In this document: piece by piece, positions 1-11,256 of the stretch
Layout of the letters: every line of letters begins with the position of its first letter
Position numbering within the stretch: the stretch's first letter is position 1
Source of the DNA: Epithemia pelagica
Taxonomy: Eukaryota > Bacillariophyta > Bacillariophyceae > Surirellales > Surirellaceae
DNA length: 64,000 nucleotides
Direction: 5' to 3'
Assembly: GCA_946965045.2 (NCBI GenBank)
Contig: OX337230.1
Location: 2,232,001 to 2,296,000, forward strand
Notes under the pieces: generated by a model
Databases searched by the model: none
What the model was told of the DNA's origin: nothing
Seen by the model: only the letters and a program-made list of their open reading frames with translations
Translations under genes and position numbers: made by a program

Positions 1-2
1 AA

Positions 3-694
3 GGCTTTGCATCATTGTCCAGATTCGGGCGGCAAAATCACATCCAGCAGCCGATGGAAACGACCCACGTCAACAGTTTGGTCAGTTCAAGGTCATCGCA
101 GAGCTGCTCTCCAACGACACTCTTTGCGACAGAAGAAAAGGCTGCTCCAATGGTAACGGGAGAAGAACTGGAACTTATGCTACAGGAGTGGGATCAACCC
201 CTTGTTTTGGATGCCTACGCGACATGGTACGTGTTGGTCGAACTTCTTCGACCAACGTCTTTGAACATACGACGTCGTGATGTTTACTTGCGATTCTGCA
301 AAATGCCAGAGCATGTCGTCATTATCTCACAAACATGAAATGTGTCTGGCTATTGCTGTTGCTCCTTTTTTCATGATTCTACGTGATTCGCAGGTGTGGT
401 CCATGTGTATTGATGGCACCAGAATTTGAATCGGCTGCACAGGAACTCAAAGGTCGGGTGCGGTTTGTCAAGATGGATACTGACCAAGAAGAGACCATGG
501 CAGCTCGCTTAAATATCATGGGATTGCCAACTCTCCTTTTCCTGGGGAAGTACGAACCCAAAGAAGGAGAGGAGAACGCTGCTGCCAAGGCCGTATTGAA
601 AGGCAGAATTGAGGGCGCCTTACGGAAACAGGACATTGTGGATTTATGTGAACACTACTTCTTTGGGGCACCGGCGCCACAACAATTGTATTAA
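3..694 (+). CDS. Thioredoxin, 5' end probably outside window
   Basis: Two exons, up to 226 and 394-694, with a GT-AG intron of 167 bp that falls inside the active-site Trp codon; splicing restores the WCGPC motif. After it come the usual thioredoxin elements VRFVKMDTDQE and the cis-proline segment MGLPTLLFLG. The frame is open to the left edge, so the start may lie upstream; the first visible ATG is at 54. The roughly 60 residues before the domain are Ser/Thr-rich, contain LFATEE and look like an organelle-targeting leader. In the family this fold reduces disulphides with the two cysteines of CGPC. Plastid location is inferred only. The 50 residues after the core are not typical of small cytosolic thioredoxins. 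Confidence 0.85.
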
Positions 695-1219
695 CTTCTA
701 ACCTATCCAGGCATGGCGGTAAACACTTCATGGTTGCGAGTTGCGACACAATCACGTCGGCCAGCAACATATTACGTTCTAGTGGTTTGAACTTCTCGTT
801 TCTCGTATGCCATTTTCGTCCGACTGCGGGTTTCCTCAGCCCAAACCATTTCAGTAGCTGCTCGGATGGTCGACCAGTAGACTCAAAGCAACGATGAATG
901 GAGCGGTAGATGGTACCCGTGCCGTACATTTGCACAGAATCATCCGTCAATCGCGCCAAACCTTCACTTTGTAACTTTACATCCAGCGTCTACAAGATCA
1001 AAATGTAATGTCACTTGTCACAACATGTCGATCCAGTGCTTGTGTCAACCTCTTGGGCGAAAAAGTTTTTCTTTCGTTCCAACGTCACAACAAAACATCC
1101 ACGTGGAACATGAAGCTCTTGATCGAATTCGTGAATCAAACGTCGCAATGCGCTGCGGGTTTGGTGAGTTATATTGAAGCCCTTTCGTTGCTTCTTCAAA
1201 GTGCTCGGTGTTTTTCTCA
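695..1219 (-). CDS. Possible spliced hypothetical gene, boundaries uncertain
   Basis: Two open minus-strand stretches join in frame if a 62 bp intron (GT after a Gln-Glu pair at about 1062, AG at about 1001) is removed. The product would include RRLIHEFDQELHVPRGC and then GTGTIYRSIHRCFE and EQLLKWFGLRKPAVGRKW. Composition looks protein-like rather than random, but I recognise no family. No ATG precedes the first exon in frame, and the 3' frame runs into the thioredoxin exon on the other strand, so both ends are unresolved; another intron at each end would solve this. It could also be a decayed gene. Confidence 0.3.
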
Positions 1220-1533
1220 AGCGTTATAGTATATTCTTTCCATGTCAATCATCATAATATTTTTCAATGAAACCGTCACTCATTCCAGTCATGAACACTG
1301 GGAAGTTTTGTTTTCTCCATCTGTTCTTCGGCACGATAGTTCGGTAAGCCACGCGAAAAAGTAACGAAGGAGAACTTGCAGGTTCGTCTTTCGTCTTTCA
1401 CTTCTTGACTCTTTTGACACACAAAAAACAAACTCAAGAGCTTTGACACTTCGCCTCTATCTTTCTTTGACCCCCATTTGACACTTTGTCAGTTTTATTT
1501 TATTCCTTTCCGACAACCACAAACTCTCTCATC

Positions 1534-3184
1534 ATGACACTTCCGCAAACAATCACTGGAAAGCCTTTCGAACATCAGGGCGAAAGCATGGCCTCAACAA
1601 TTCGTTCTGAAGCCGCTTGGGACGATGAAATGGCTTTCTCCGTCGACCAACTCTTCTTTGTAACCAGTTACAGGTGGGTAGATGTGATCAGAGATCAAAA
1701 TGAGCAGAGATCTTGATAAACCTCACTTTTCTATGTTTCTTGTATTCGTGTTGAACAGTGACTTTGATAAGCTTGCCCATGGCCCTCGGGGAATGGAAGC
1801 AAAACATTCTTTGCATGTTTACCGATTCCACCCCCATGACGGTTCCATGTTGCTTCTCAACATCTGTGGCTCTGCAAGTGAAGTGAAGAACCCTGCGTTC
1901 TCTATCTGTCACCCTCGGCTAAATGTTGTTTACACATGCACTGAAGACATTGTCAACAATGGTAGGATTTTCGCTTATGCATTGGGCGATAATGGTGAAC
2001 TTACACCTCATGGTGAACCCGTTGATGCCGGTGGCACCAGTACATGCTATTTAACCATTGATCGAGCCGGCAAGAATATGCTGGCTGTCAACTACTGGGA
2101 CAGCACTCTTGCTGTTATCCCTTTGGATCACGAAACGGGAAAGTTACTGGGTCCCATCAAGAGCCTCTACGATCCCAAGGCTGGCAAGAAAGTCGTGGCA
2201 GCCGGGAAGATGGCAGGTGGTGTCAACCATTCTGATAACGATGAAAGCACCATCAAGATGCGTCAAGCAGACCCTCACTCCCACGCGCTTGTACTCGATC
2301 CCTATGTTGGTACCATCGCCTATGTACCTTGCCTTGGCAAGGATGTTATTCGAGAGTTCTTTTACAATCGTGAAGACGGCAGGATTGAAATGGAACTCAA
2401 CACACTGCCTTCAGGTCTGAGTACTGGAATGCCTGATGGACCTCGTTACTTTGAATTTCATCCAAAGTTCAACATTGCTTACTGCATCAATGAGTTAAGT
2501 GCGACTGTCGCTGTCTTTGAAGTCGATCGTCCTCTCCTTCATGAAATGGCACATGCTTCTTCGACTGGACAAGACATGGAAAAGTACAAGGGAAGGTCCA
2601 CTTTGCGTCTCATCCAATCTATTAAAACCATTCCGAACGCGTTCCCAACCAGCATGAACACATGTGGTCGAATTTGCGTACACCGATCTGGCCGCTTCGT
2701 CTTAGTCAGTAACAGAGGACATCAGTCCATTGCAATTTTCAAGGTTTTTCAAAAAGGCCTGAAACGAGGTGAACTCAAGACGGTTGGATACTTTCACACT
2801 CGAGGTGAAACACCTCGTCACTTCAACTTTGATGCCTCGGGACAATACTTGTTGGTTGCAAATCAAGATACCAACTCTGTGGCTATCTTTAACTTCAATC
2901 TGTCATCTGGCGAAATCAAGTACACAGGAAATGAATATCGTGTCCCATCTCCTAACTTTGTCTGTTGTTGCCCTTTGTCTGGTAATGTGGACGACTCTGG
3001 CCTGCTCGACAATGCAGTCGGCAATGATTTGAGGGTGGGCGATGATGCGGCAAGCGCGACAGACTCCGACTCGGCTACCACCCAAGCTCTCATCCCTTCC
3101 AAAGAAGACCTCATGAATGAACTTGCACGTGCTCGACAAGAAATTGCCGCGCTGAAGGAAGAACTCACGTCTCTCAAGGGATGA
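1534..3184 (+). CDS. Lactonase-type seven-bladed beta-propeller protein (6-phosphogluconolactonase-like)
   Basis: Exons 1534-1673 and 1759-3184, intron 85 bp, 521 aa. The body matches the YbhE/Pgl-type lactonase family (lactonase, 7-bladed propeller): PHSHALVLDP with a following LGKDVIREF strand, RYFEFHP, and the diagnostic late motif RHFNFDASGQYLLVANQ. Known members hydrolyse 6-phosphogluconolactone or act on related lactones, and no signal peptide is seen, so a cytosolic role is likely. The start is the ATG after a CTCATC context; upstream in-frame sequence has no other ATG. Unusual features are a low-complexity Asp/Ser/Ala linker and a roughly 30-residue C-terminal heptad-rich helix (LMNELARARQEIAALKEEL), suggesting oligomerisation. 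The exact substrate cannot be told from sequence. Confidence 0.82.
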
Positions 3185-3934
3185 TGAACAAACTAGTCAG
3201 TCCCTGAGTTTCAGTAAGTACAAACCCGACTGGGTTGTATTGTTGCTGTCAACGACGCGCGAACTTGTTCTCCTCCGTTTTTTTCTTCTTGTTTCATGAC
3301 ACCCGTGAGCATTGCGTTTATTCGCCGTTACCAAACCGCGCACCCATAGATTTTTAGGGTAACCAAGTCTTGTACTTTAGTTGAAATGAATTTTTTTGTA
3401 AAACGTTTTGTTCTTTGCATAACCCCAATCGAGGTGGGAGTTGCCTGTGCTAGATGCACCGCACGTAGCCTCCTTTGTTCATTACGTGGACACTTTCGCG
3501 CACAGTTTAATCACTCATTGCCTACACAGCTTGTCTTCCTATACAGTTTTTTCTGTGTGCGAGGAAGAAAGGTCCATCGACTCACACATCCTACATTAGG
3601 GCTTACTGGTTGTTGGGCTACTGGGAGAGTCGGGCTGTGGAGGGTGTTGATGTTGATATATAAGGTTACAGGAGTTGATCATCACCAAGGCAAAGACCAC
3701 ACATTAAATCATAGTTCTCATTCATTGTACTCCTAGTACAAGTATAGCCGGCGCGTAGTTTACGCGGATCTATAGCCATGGTAGCTTCCATGGTACGTCC
3801 GTTGACCGGATAGTTTTCCATTTCCCATTGCCAACCATCTCTTCTCTCAGATTTTCATTGATCCAAAATAAAAAAAAAAGCTTGATAGATTGGTAAGCTC
3901 GGCGGGTTGCAATTTGCAATCCATCAACGAAACA
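3185..3934. other. Intergenic region
   Basis: 750 bp between the lactonase stop and the EBP2 ATG. It holds a TATA-like stretch near 3656 (TTGATATATAAGG). One 116-codon open frame at 3386-3736 resembles no protein I know, and I treat it as chance. The last 100 bp should be the EBP2 promoter and leader. Confidence 0.5.
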
Positions 3935-5456
3935 ATGAGTAAAAACAAAAAAGGATCCACATCAAAAAAGAAGAAACACGCGGAAGGGAAGTCGACGATG
4001 GAGAAAAAGGCTCCCAAACAGTCGGAACGAGTAGAGCCTGACGAGGACGATGCAGTAATTACTTTAGAAGCGTTGAACGCCATGTCCGACAGCGATGATG
4101 ATGGAGATGGCGAAATGCCACCGGAAGAAGAATGGAATGGAGAGGCCCGCTCTTTGAAAGAGGCCATCGAGTCGGGAATTTTCAACAAACTTTTGCGGCA
4201 AAAGAAGTCCTCCAGAATGGAAGGTGACGATGAATCGATCGAAGAAGTTGTTTTAGATGACGATGATGATTCATCCGTAGGGAGTGACATGCATGAAAGA
4301 GAGAAAGGTGGGGAAGGAGAAAACGACAATGAGCATGTTGAGGAGGAGAAGGAGGATGACGACGACGACGGCGACAAGAACAGCAATGAAGAAGAAACGA
4401 GCGATATTCTACTTGATTCTGAACAATCCAAATTCCCAACGAACCAAGCACACGACACTGACAATGAGACACCGGGGATCCAAGGAGAGGAAGAGGACTT
4501 GGAAGAGAAACCAGAAAGAGTCGATGACGAGGATGACGAAGAGGAAAATAGCAAAGAAGACGAGGATAGCGCCAGTAATGATGAAGAAAGTGACCAAGAG
4601 CCGATATCCATTAAAGAGCTCAATGCAAGGAATCAAAAATCATTACGGTCCGAGGCAAGTCAGATCCTGAACCGACAGAGACAGCTAACATGGCCTGAGA
4701 CGTTTGATGTTGTGTCTGCAGCACCTCTTCCATTTGATCATGAAGATGAAGAAGGGAACAAGACAGATATCCATGATGATTTGAAGCGGGAAGTTGCGTT
4801 TTACAATATGGCTTTGGAAGCAGCACTTCAAGGACGTCAAAAGTGTAATAGTGCTGGCATCCAATTTTCCAGACCAGATGATTTTTTCGCTGAGATGGTG
4901 AAAACAGACGGTAGGTCGTTGCAACGCTTTTCACTATTCGCTCACGTGGTTTATGGAAATTAACTCTTGATGCTTCCGCTCTATTACAGAACACATGGCG
5001 AAGATTAAGGATCGCCTGATTTTTGAAAGCAAAAAGATTGATGCCGTCAATCAACGCAAAGCCAACAAAGAGCAAAAGCTCCGTTCGAAAGAGTCACAGG
5101 CGAGTCGACTGGCAGAGAAAGCCAAGCGAAAGAAGGATAACCTCAAAGCGGTGGATGAATGGGCCAGGGATGCAGCCTCCAAACGCAGTGGTGGCCAGTT
5201 GTCGAATGACATGGATTTGGGAACGCGGAATTCCCCAAACAAGAGGCGGTTAGCTGCCAACAAACGATACGGCTTTGGTGGTAAGACAGGTCGGTTCAAG
5301 CAAACCGATCCAAAGGCACTCAATGATATGTCAGGATTCAGTTCCAAAGGAAATTTTTCGGGAGGACGGAAACGTACGGGTGGCTCTGGTGGAGGAGGAG
5401 TGGGCAAAAGACCAGGAAAGCGAGCCAGAGACGCAAACCGAGCGCGCAACAAGTAG
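3935..5456 (+). CDS. EBP2: rRNA-processing protein EBP2
   Basis: Exons 3935-4910 and 4990-5456, intron 79 bp, 480 aa. The conserved Ebp2 core spans the splice junction: a FYNMALEAALQGR helix, then FSRPDDFFAEMVKTDEHM, where the intron interrupts the Glu codon, and then a basic coiled segment KIKDRLIFESKKIDAVNQRK. The N-terminal half is a basic Lys-rich start followed by about 200 residues of Asp/Glu/Ser-rich low complexity. The C-terminus is Gly/Arg/Lys-rich, as in other Ebp2 proteins. The family is a nucleolar factor for 27S pre-rRNA processing and 60S subunit assembly. The N-terminal ATG was chosen because it gives the basic start and follows an A-rich leader; the exact closure of both exons supports the splice. 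Confidence 0.93.
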
Positions 5457-5609
5457 TTGAAGCGCTTACCTTGCGATAACGTTTCTCCTTCGGTTCACTT
5501 TCCTTTGCCGTACTTCTTCAACGATCCATCAGTAAACAGCAAGTCAACTACGCGGCGTTTGCAAGTTTCATGCGGATAATGAACCTTTTGATGACGTCAA
5601 AACCCAACT

Positions 5610-6291
5610 TTAATCACTTTTCCTTTTCTCCTTCTCCTCCTCAAGCTTTTGCTGCATCATGGCCAAGAAAGATCCGTCATTGGCGAATTGCTGCCCGTTC
5701 GATTCGAGCGAGTTTGTTTCTTCTTCTTTCTTTGAAGCTTTTTCTTCTTCTTTCTTTGCAGTTTTTGCCGGCACAGCAAATTCGTCTTCTTCTTCTTGGT
5801 CGTGAACATCGTCCCCACCGACGTCTTGTTCCAGTGAAATGCCAGCCTTAAGAAGATTTTCGCGGCGTTTCTTGGCTTCCTTGTGCTTTTGTCGCTTTTT
5901 TCGTTTTTTGTCAGTTTTCTCCATTTCGCGCTGCTGATTTTCGACCAACTCTCGTTGGAACTCCTCGTCCTTGCGTTGTTCCTCTTGGTCCAACCTTAGA
6001 GTTTCCATGCGAGCCATTTCGCGCGCTCGAGCTTGTCGATAGACATGAAACTCTCCGGAATTTGCACCCGCAGTAGAACCATAGGCGTTGACAATCTTTT
6101 CCGTTTTGACTATCGTGATTCGTGATAGAAGAACAGCATTCAGAAAAACAAACAAGACTCTTGCACGAAACACATGAATACATACCTTTTTCTGCATTCT
6201 TCCCCTCACCACCAATGGCTTGCTGATAGGAAACCGTTTGCACATTCGAGTTGTTGTCGCTGTACGCTTGAACTGTTGAAAACTTGGGCAT
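5610..6291 (-). CDS. PRKRIP1: PRKRIP1-like protein (DUF1168), spliceosome-associated
   Basis: Exons 6186-6291 and 5610-6109 on the minus strand, intron 76 bp, 201 aa. The signature GSTAGANSGEFHVYR is followed by a long Arg/Lys/Glu helix with KRQKHKEAKKRRENLLKAG, the hallmark of PRKR-interacting protein 1. In animals this nuclear protein binds double-stranded RNA and is found in catalytic spliceosomes. The C-terminal third is acidic/Lys-rich low complexity ending in a charged helix. It is tail-to-tail with EBP2, 153 bp apart. The intron lies just before the conserved domain, after a short 35-residue N-terminus. Confidence 0.88.
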
Positions 6292-6642
6292 TGTAATAGC
6301 ATGGGTCTCGTAACATCAAGTTGCGGCCGAAATGTTACATCGGAAATCGGAAATGGAGAAAGTTGAAGGGGAACTCCTCCCCCTCTCGCTTCTCCCCCCC
6401 CCTTCCAAAGCACACGGTCGCACCTCGAACAAAGAAAAGTCTCTAGCTAGAGGAGTAGCTACCATCGAGAATTCTCAGCGGTCGGCGTTAGCGTTAGCGG
6501 GCTTGGTGGTGGAGCCATATTAGCGGTTAGCTCTAGGCCTTGGGGATGGGGAGTATACAAGGATATACAGATTTTCATGTGAAACATTCCGATTTCCGAT
6601 ATGGGAGCAAAGAAGCAACATACTTGAAGCGACGCCGCCACC
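6292..6642. promoter_or_regulatory. Divergent intergenic region
   Basis: 351 bp between two genes transcribed away from each other; it must hold both leaders. It includes pyrimidine-rich tracts near 6375-6410 and a GCGTTAGCG near-repeat at 6485-6500. The ATG at 6643 sits in a GCCGCCACC context, favourable for eukaryotic initiation. No other signal was recognised. Confidence 0.4.
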
Positions 6643-7358
6643 ATGGGTAACAATCTGTCCATCGTCTCGTACGAATGTCCAGAATGCAAAGCAACCGTTG
6701 AAGCATTGAAAATGTTTGAGGGAGTAAGATGTTTGGAATGTACGGGCCACGGTGCTTTCGAACGCGATTTTCGGGCGGCTGGTGAAAAGTGGCAAAATGG
6801 CGATCGAGATTTGAGCTCGTACGTCGGTCTGGTTCAAAAACTTGTCAGATCTGGTGTAGCCGAAACGTATGAAAACGAAGTGACCAGGGCTGCCCAAGAA
6901 CACTTGTCCGTCGATATGGACACTTCGATTGTGTACGACGGCATGGCTCACACTATATCGTTCGGAGGAGAGACTTATTCCGCGTACAATAACGTCCAAT
7001 CAAAAGCAAATGGACCGGCACCTATGGCTTTTCGCATATTGTTTATAAACATGAGGAAACAACCTTCAATCAGCGTATTTTTGGCAGTGTTGCCAACGTT
7101 GTGTTTCATGTACCCGGACGAAGTGGCATGGGTATTCATTCTGGACGAGAGCATGACATGGACAAGATGGGAAAGAGCGGCATGGAACACTGCACCGATG
7201 GATGCATTCGTACCACCGATGAAGTTATGAGTCGATTGGTCGTCTTTGCGGCGGCGAAAAATCCTGAACTTGTCGTGAAGAACAATGAAGATTGCATTGC
7301 CGATTATACCAGACGAAAACATGTTTGGGAAGAAGCGGCGGCTCGTGCCTCTGCGTAG
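6643..7358 (+). CDS. Unrecognised protein with N-terminal CxxC pairs; apparent frameshift near 6993
   Basis: Starts MGNNLS, a possible N-myristoylation signal, then YECPECKATVEALK and VRCLECTG, two CxxC pairs suggestive of a zinc ribbon. The first frame runs to 7230, but from about 6993 protein-like sequence continues one frame over: KSKWTGTYGFSHIVYK, NVVFHVPGRSGMGIHSG, ending EEAAARASA at 7358. No intron of credible length restores the frame; one extra base near 6993 would. This is therefore either a sequence error or a recent single-base lesion. I do not recognise the family. The last 34 codons are copied at 18283-18386 in the downstream duplication. Confidence 0.6.
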
Positions 7359-8671
7359 AAACTATGACAAAAGTCGATGTAACTTGCATCCTCCCTGGTT
7401 AGGATCCACATCCCCACCATTCGGCCTTCTTCGTACCTATTGTCGTCAATTAAGTCATCCAAACCATCAATACCTCTAAGCAATTTCAAAACGACTCCTA
7501 GGGCACTTTGGTTTGAACAAGCTCTTTTGCCTCACTTCTCTAACTTCCAATGGCTGTAGGTAGCATGCCTAGCTCAAGTATTGGAGACTGGCGCCTTTGA
7601 TAGGAGTTGTCAGTTGCTCTCGTATCCCTCCGATTGCGGGGGTACCTCCCGTCTGCTGTCCATACGGTTATTCCCAAATTTTCCTAAAAAATGTAAAAAT
7701 TATTTCTTTCAAATTTCTTTTGATTTAGCACATTATTATAACGTCCAAGCCAACTGTAATAACTGGCTTCGCCCTATTGTGTAGCCGCTTGCGCTCATGA
7801 ATGGGAAACAGGAACCGTGAGCCGTGAGACTTGACGAGACATGCACAGAGAAATCTACAAGCCCATTTTGTACTCTAAAGTCTATACTGTTTCAGAAGCG
7901 AATACTCTTTACTCTTTACGTAGTAGTGGATCAAGCTTTACGGAATCATCACACACACACCATGAAAAAATACACACACATGGTGCAATGCACCTCTAGG
8001 AGTATCAACACAAGCTCCGGGCACTTTGTCTATGGGAAAGATAAAAGCATAGTCCACTACTAGTTTAGGCTTCCTGCTTCCTGGGCTTACATACCCCATG
8101 ATGACGCTGTCAAACCTTCGCTTCATCATTGCAGAGGTTGATTGTTCATTGCAGTGGTTGATTGTCATGTTTCATGTTGTCATCCTTCCTTTGATGTATT
8201 CCGCCTTCACTTGTGATCTAGGTGGATGGTTTTGGCCATAAAGTTGTCACTGTGGTCGTTCGTACGGCTGGATGGTTTTCTTTTGGTTTTTGGTGTGCTC
8301 ATGGTCGTCTTTTGTGGTGTTGCTCGAAAAGTGAGACGATTCCTGGCCCTTGTGCCAGCAATACAAGGCGTGACCGGCGCGTCTATTTCGAACGATCGAA
8401 AGGAGGCTGGCGATATCACCCGGCTGGCGCTTTGGGAAAAAATACGAGACAATTTTTTTCCTTTCGGATGACGGACGAGCAAAGGTACCCCCCCAATCGC
8501 ACCCTTTCGCCCGTAATTCAAGGATGCGAACCTGCGACCGGAGCTTTCTGTGAAGTGAATCTTTCGTCTTTTCCTAAGATCGCACCATCAACGTCTCAGC
8601 ATCATTGTTCCTATTGAACTCAGCAGCGTCCTTCTCTTCGCTTCATCTATCCAAGTGACCCAACCACCATC
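7359..8671. other. Intergenic region upstream of aquaporin copy 1
   Basis: 1.3 kb without a convincing gene. 7626-8509 is absent from the second copy and contains AT-rich stretches and small open frames without protein-like features. 8510-8671 is shared with the other copy and should hold the immediate aquaporin leader; the ATG follows CCAACCACCATC. Confidence 0.5.
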
Positions 8672-9397
8672 ATGGTATTGAATCAAATTCGAGCGCGCTT
8701 CGGCAAAGCTCTAATGGAAGCGATTGGAACTTTTGTGTTGTTGTTGACGATTCAATTGGCAGTCCATTCGCCGTCGAACTCTGACAAGGCTCCCATGTCC
8801 ATTGGTTTGGTGCTTATGGTCTTGGTGTACGCCGGTGCTCCGATTTCTGGAGCCCATTACAATCCGGCCGTGACGTTGGCCTTGACCTTGACGGGTCGAG
8901 GATGTTTTCATGCGCACGGTCTGATTGTATATTGGATCTTTCAATGCGCGGGCGCCATTGCTGGCGCCGCGGTCGGCAATGCCTTGATTCCAGACAACGA
9001 CGAAGCGGCAAACATTGCTGTGGATTCTCATGTCACGGTTTGGCAAGCCTTGGGTGGTGAATTGGTCTTTACGACCCTTTTGTGTTTGGTCGTCTTGTGT
9101 ACCGCCACGCACTCCAAAGTCGAAAACAATGGCTATTTTGGCGCCGCCATTGGTTTGACTGTCACGGCCGGGGCCGTGGCGGCTGGTCCATGGTCCGGTG
9201 GAGCCTTCAATCCGGCCGTGTCCTTGGGATTGGGTATCGTGGCCATGGATTTGGGCAGTGGATACAATTTCATTACCGCCCTGGTCAATTTGTTGGGCGG
9301 TGTCATGGCAGCCGCCCTGTTTTACCTCGTGGCACCGGATCAATACGACCCGACACAGAGCCAGTACGAACCCATTGCCGGAGGAGTGGCTGCATAA
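8672..9397 (+). CDS. Aquaporin (MIP family channel), copy 1
   Basis: Single-exon, 241 aa, close to the usual 230-290 for this family. Both NPA boxes are present: HYNPAVTLAL in the first half and AFNPAVSLG in the second, each followed by a hydrophobic segment. Six membrane helices can be counted, with a short N-terminus starting MVLNQIRARFGKALMEAIGTF. Aquaporins conduct water and some small neutral solutes. Substrate preference cannot be fixed by eye; there is no long N-terminal extension, and the membrane is unknown. An apparently identical second copy lies 10,173 bp downstream. The first 162 bp upstream of the ATG are shared with that copy; beyond that the upstream sequences differ, so the two could be regulated differently. 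Confidence 0.93.
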   Translation: MVLNQIRARFGKALMEAIGTFVLLLTIQLAVHSPSNSDKAPMSIGLVLMVLVYAGAPISGAHYNPAVTLALTLTGRGCFHAHGLIVYWIFQCAGAIAGAAVGNALIPDNDEAANIAVDSHVTVWQALGGELVFTTLLCLVVLCTATHSKVENNGYFGAAIGLTVTAGAVAAGPWSGGAFNPAVSLGLGIVAMDLGSGYNFITALVNLLGGVMAAALFYLVAPDQYDPTQSQYEPIAGGVAA

Positions 9398-9762
9398 GTG
9401 GAGGACCGCGACCAAAGACAGAAGGCAACAGTAGTTATGCAGGAATCATTGTCTCACAAAATCATCCATAAATTAATGAGAAAAGGACTTCGAGTTGGTT
9501 GGGCCATGTTCGCTTAGAAAGAATATCGGTGCCGTGTTCTTACCTTGTGCCAGATATCTGACCGTAGGCCATGATCGTGTTGGAAGTCTGTTTTCTGCAT
9601 TATAGCCGCATGCAATAGGGAAAACGGGAACTTTTTGTGAGGCTATGGCTCGCCACTAGCTAGAACTACCTACTCCCATGGTGAGAGAGAGATATTCGAA
9701 TCATATCCAAGAATACTCATTGGGAATGAGATGCGTCGTTAAATAGAAGTTTCGTGACCAAC
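9398..9762. other. Aquaporin 3' flank up to LTR
   Basis: 365 bp after the aquaporin stop, repeated after copy 2. It probably holds the 3' UTR and terminator; no gene is seen. It ends exactly where the Copia LTR starts. Confidence 0.4.
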
Positions 9763-9949
9763 TGAATAAATCCCGCCAACAGGTCGCATATTGGCGGATA
9801 CATGGTCGCATATTGGCGAATATGCATCGCCTACATATGCTGCATGCTGCTACGCATCTACTCCTAGTTTTCTAGTCATAATTTTGGTCTAGCCACTTGT
9901 TGCACGCCGTATACACCGTGTTTTAGCGTGTAGTGGCAGGATTTATACA
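9763..9949 (+). repeat. Copia 5' LTR
   Basis: 187 bp, starting TGAATAAATCCCGCC and ending in the complement-like GGCAGGATTTATACA; TG...CA ends. It carries two direct copies of GGTCGCATATTGGCG. It matches both LTRs of the minus-strand element, with a small insertion near 9920. Confidence 0.9.
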
Positions 9950-10657
9950 GTCTATCAGACCCAGCATTCAGCAGTCGCAGTAGTTTAGAGGTTAATGTTT
10001 GCTGTAGGCATGTAAGGTCGGGGCGCAAGACGTTTCCCCGCTGGTAAGAGATACGTCCTCTCAAGACAGGCCTGCCCCTGGGCCCTAGGGCAATAACGGG
10101 TCTACCTGTTTGCTCATAAGAGTTATGTGCATAGATGAGCGGGGGAACGAATATGTGTTTTTTATCTAACTCACCAACTATGCTAGCTAAGCTATGCATC
10201 ATGTGAAACTCCTTGGAGTTTTGCTCTTTGCCTTTTGCCCGTACTGGCAGCGGCTGATCACCGCTTGGGAGTGTTCGCGCTAAGCTACTCGTCACGGTAT
10301 GCTTGCGGCACTACTCATAGTTCACACTCGTGATGTGTGACCCATGGCATTCTCCCACGTGACGGGGAGCACTCGCTTAAGTGAGCGATTGTTTTGGTAA
10401 TCTTTTCTCCATATATGAAAATATAGATACCTCCTTTTGCACTGTGCCGACGCACACGTCCTAACTATTTGTTGTCTGCCAACTGCAGCGTAAACGCAAG
10501 TCGACACTGCTTGTGCACCTCAATTCCAGGTAGAATCGCAAAATCTGCGATCTGCATCACCTTTTGGCAATGCTCCCACACTTCTGTGTTTTTTGCCTGT
10601 GTTTTGCTCTGAACCTCTTCTGCTTCTGGCTCTCTTGCTTTCCTTTTGCCTTCCACC

Positions 10658-10905
10658 ATGTCTTCATCCACTGCCCCTGAAAATCCCAAGGAAGATTTCA
10701 AGGCTGCCGTTAAACGCTGTGGATACAATGATGCCACCGTTACCTACATCATTGAGCAGGGTTTTGATGATGCTCAATCGTTCATGACTGTTGCGGTCCA
10801 TCAAGTGCCGTCGATGTTGAAGATGATGGCAAAGACCCCTCCAGAGAATGGGGCCTTTCCCTTCAGTGCTAACCTGCAGCTCCACGGCTTCCGAATGTGG
10901 CTCGA
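10658..10905 (+). pseudogene. gag: Copia gag, 5' fragment
   Basis: Encodes the first roughly 82 residues of Gag (MSSSTAPENPKEDF...), matching the start of the intact Gag at 41668. Reading stops being Gag-like at 10906, where the inverted terminal repeat of the DNA transposon begins. The other half is at 17538. Confidence 0.9.
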
Positions 10906-10931
10906 CAATACGAGCACTCGTGTATCAATTC
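10906..10931 (+). repeat. Left terminal inverted repeat
   Basis: Starts CAATACGAGCACT, then two mismatches, then TGTATCAAT. Matches the reverse complement of 17512-17537 with three differences over 26 bp. Confidence 0.9.
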
Positions 10932-11256
10932 TCCTCACCTCCACGTGCCAAAACGGTCCCAAAACCCGCCACACTCTCAAAATGACTGGCTCGCGCACCA
11001 TTATTGCCGGCCTTCCTCATTAATTACAAAAATCATACGACACAAAATATTTAATCAAGAATCATATAGAATTGTCATAGAGCTGTCTCATTTCTCTCAT
11101 TTTTCTTGATCGGCACTCACCCAGCTTGGAGGCAACATTGGTCTCGTTCCATCAAATGCCAATGGTAACGACCATGGATTGATTGATCGTCAACATCCCA
11201 ACTTCTCACAATAACATCTATTGTTTGTTTTTTGACCGTGAGCAATAACCTACAAC

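Larger units (their letters stand above)
7255..9765 (+). repeat. Duplicated block, copy 1 (gene tail plus aquaporin)
   Basis: 7255-7625 matches 18283-18653 (371 bp, no indels, a few substitutions such as G/A at 7319) and 8510-9765 matches 18683-19938 (1256 bp, no difference seen). Copy 1 has 884 bp at 7626-8509 where copy 2 has 29 unrelated bases. The left breakpoint is inside the coding region of the 6643-7358 gene. The right edge coincides with the start of a Copia LTR. Confidence 0.9.

Noticed and set aside
3386-3736. 116-codon open frame between lactonase and EBP2
   Set aside because: No conserved motif, no splice partner and atypical composition; most likely chance.
3847-4623. Minus-strand Ser-rich frame
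   Set aside because: Complement of the acidic repeats of EBP2.
6990-7060. A very short intron (13-15 bp) to repair the 6643 gene
   Set aside because: Far below the shortest intron in the window (about 62 bp), and the available GT-AG pairs do not give the needed frame.
8711-9415. 234-codon minus-strand open frame over the aquaporin
   Set aside because: Antisense shadow, repeated identically at copy 2, with a composition unlike a folded protein.
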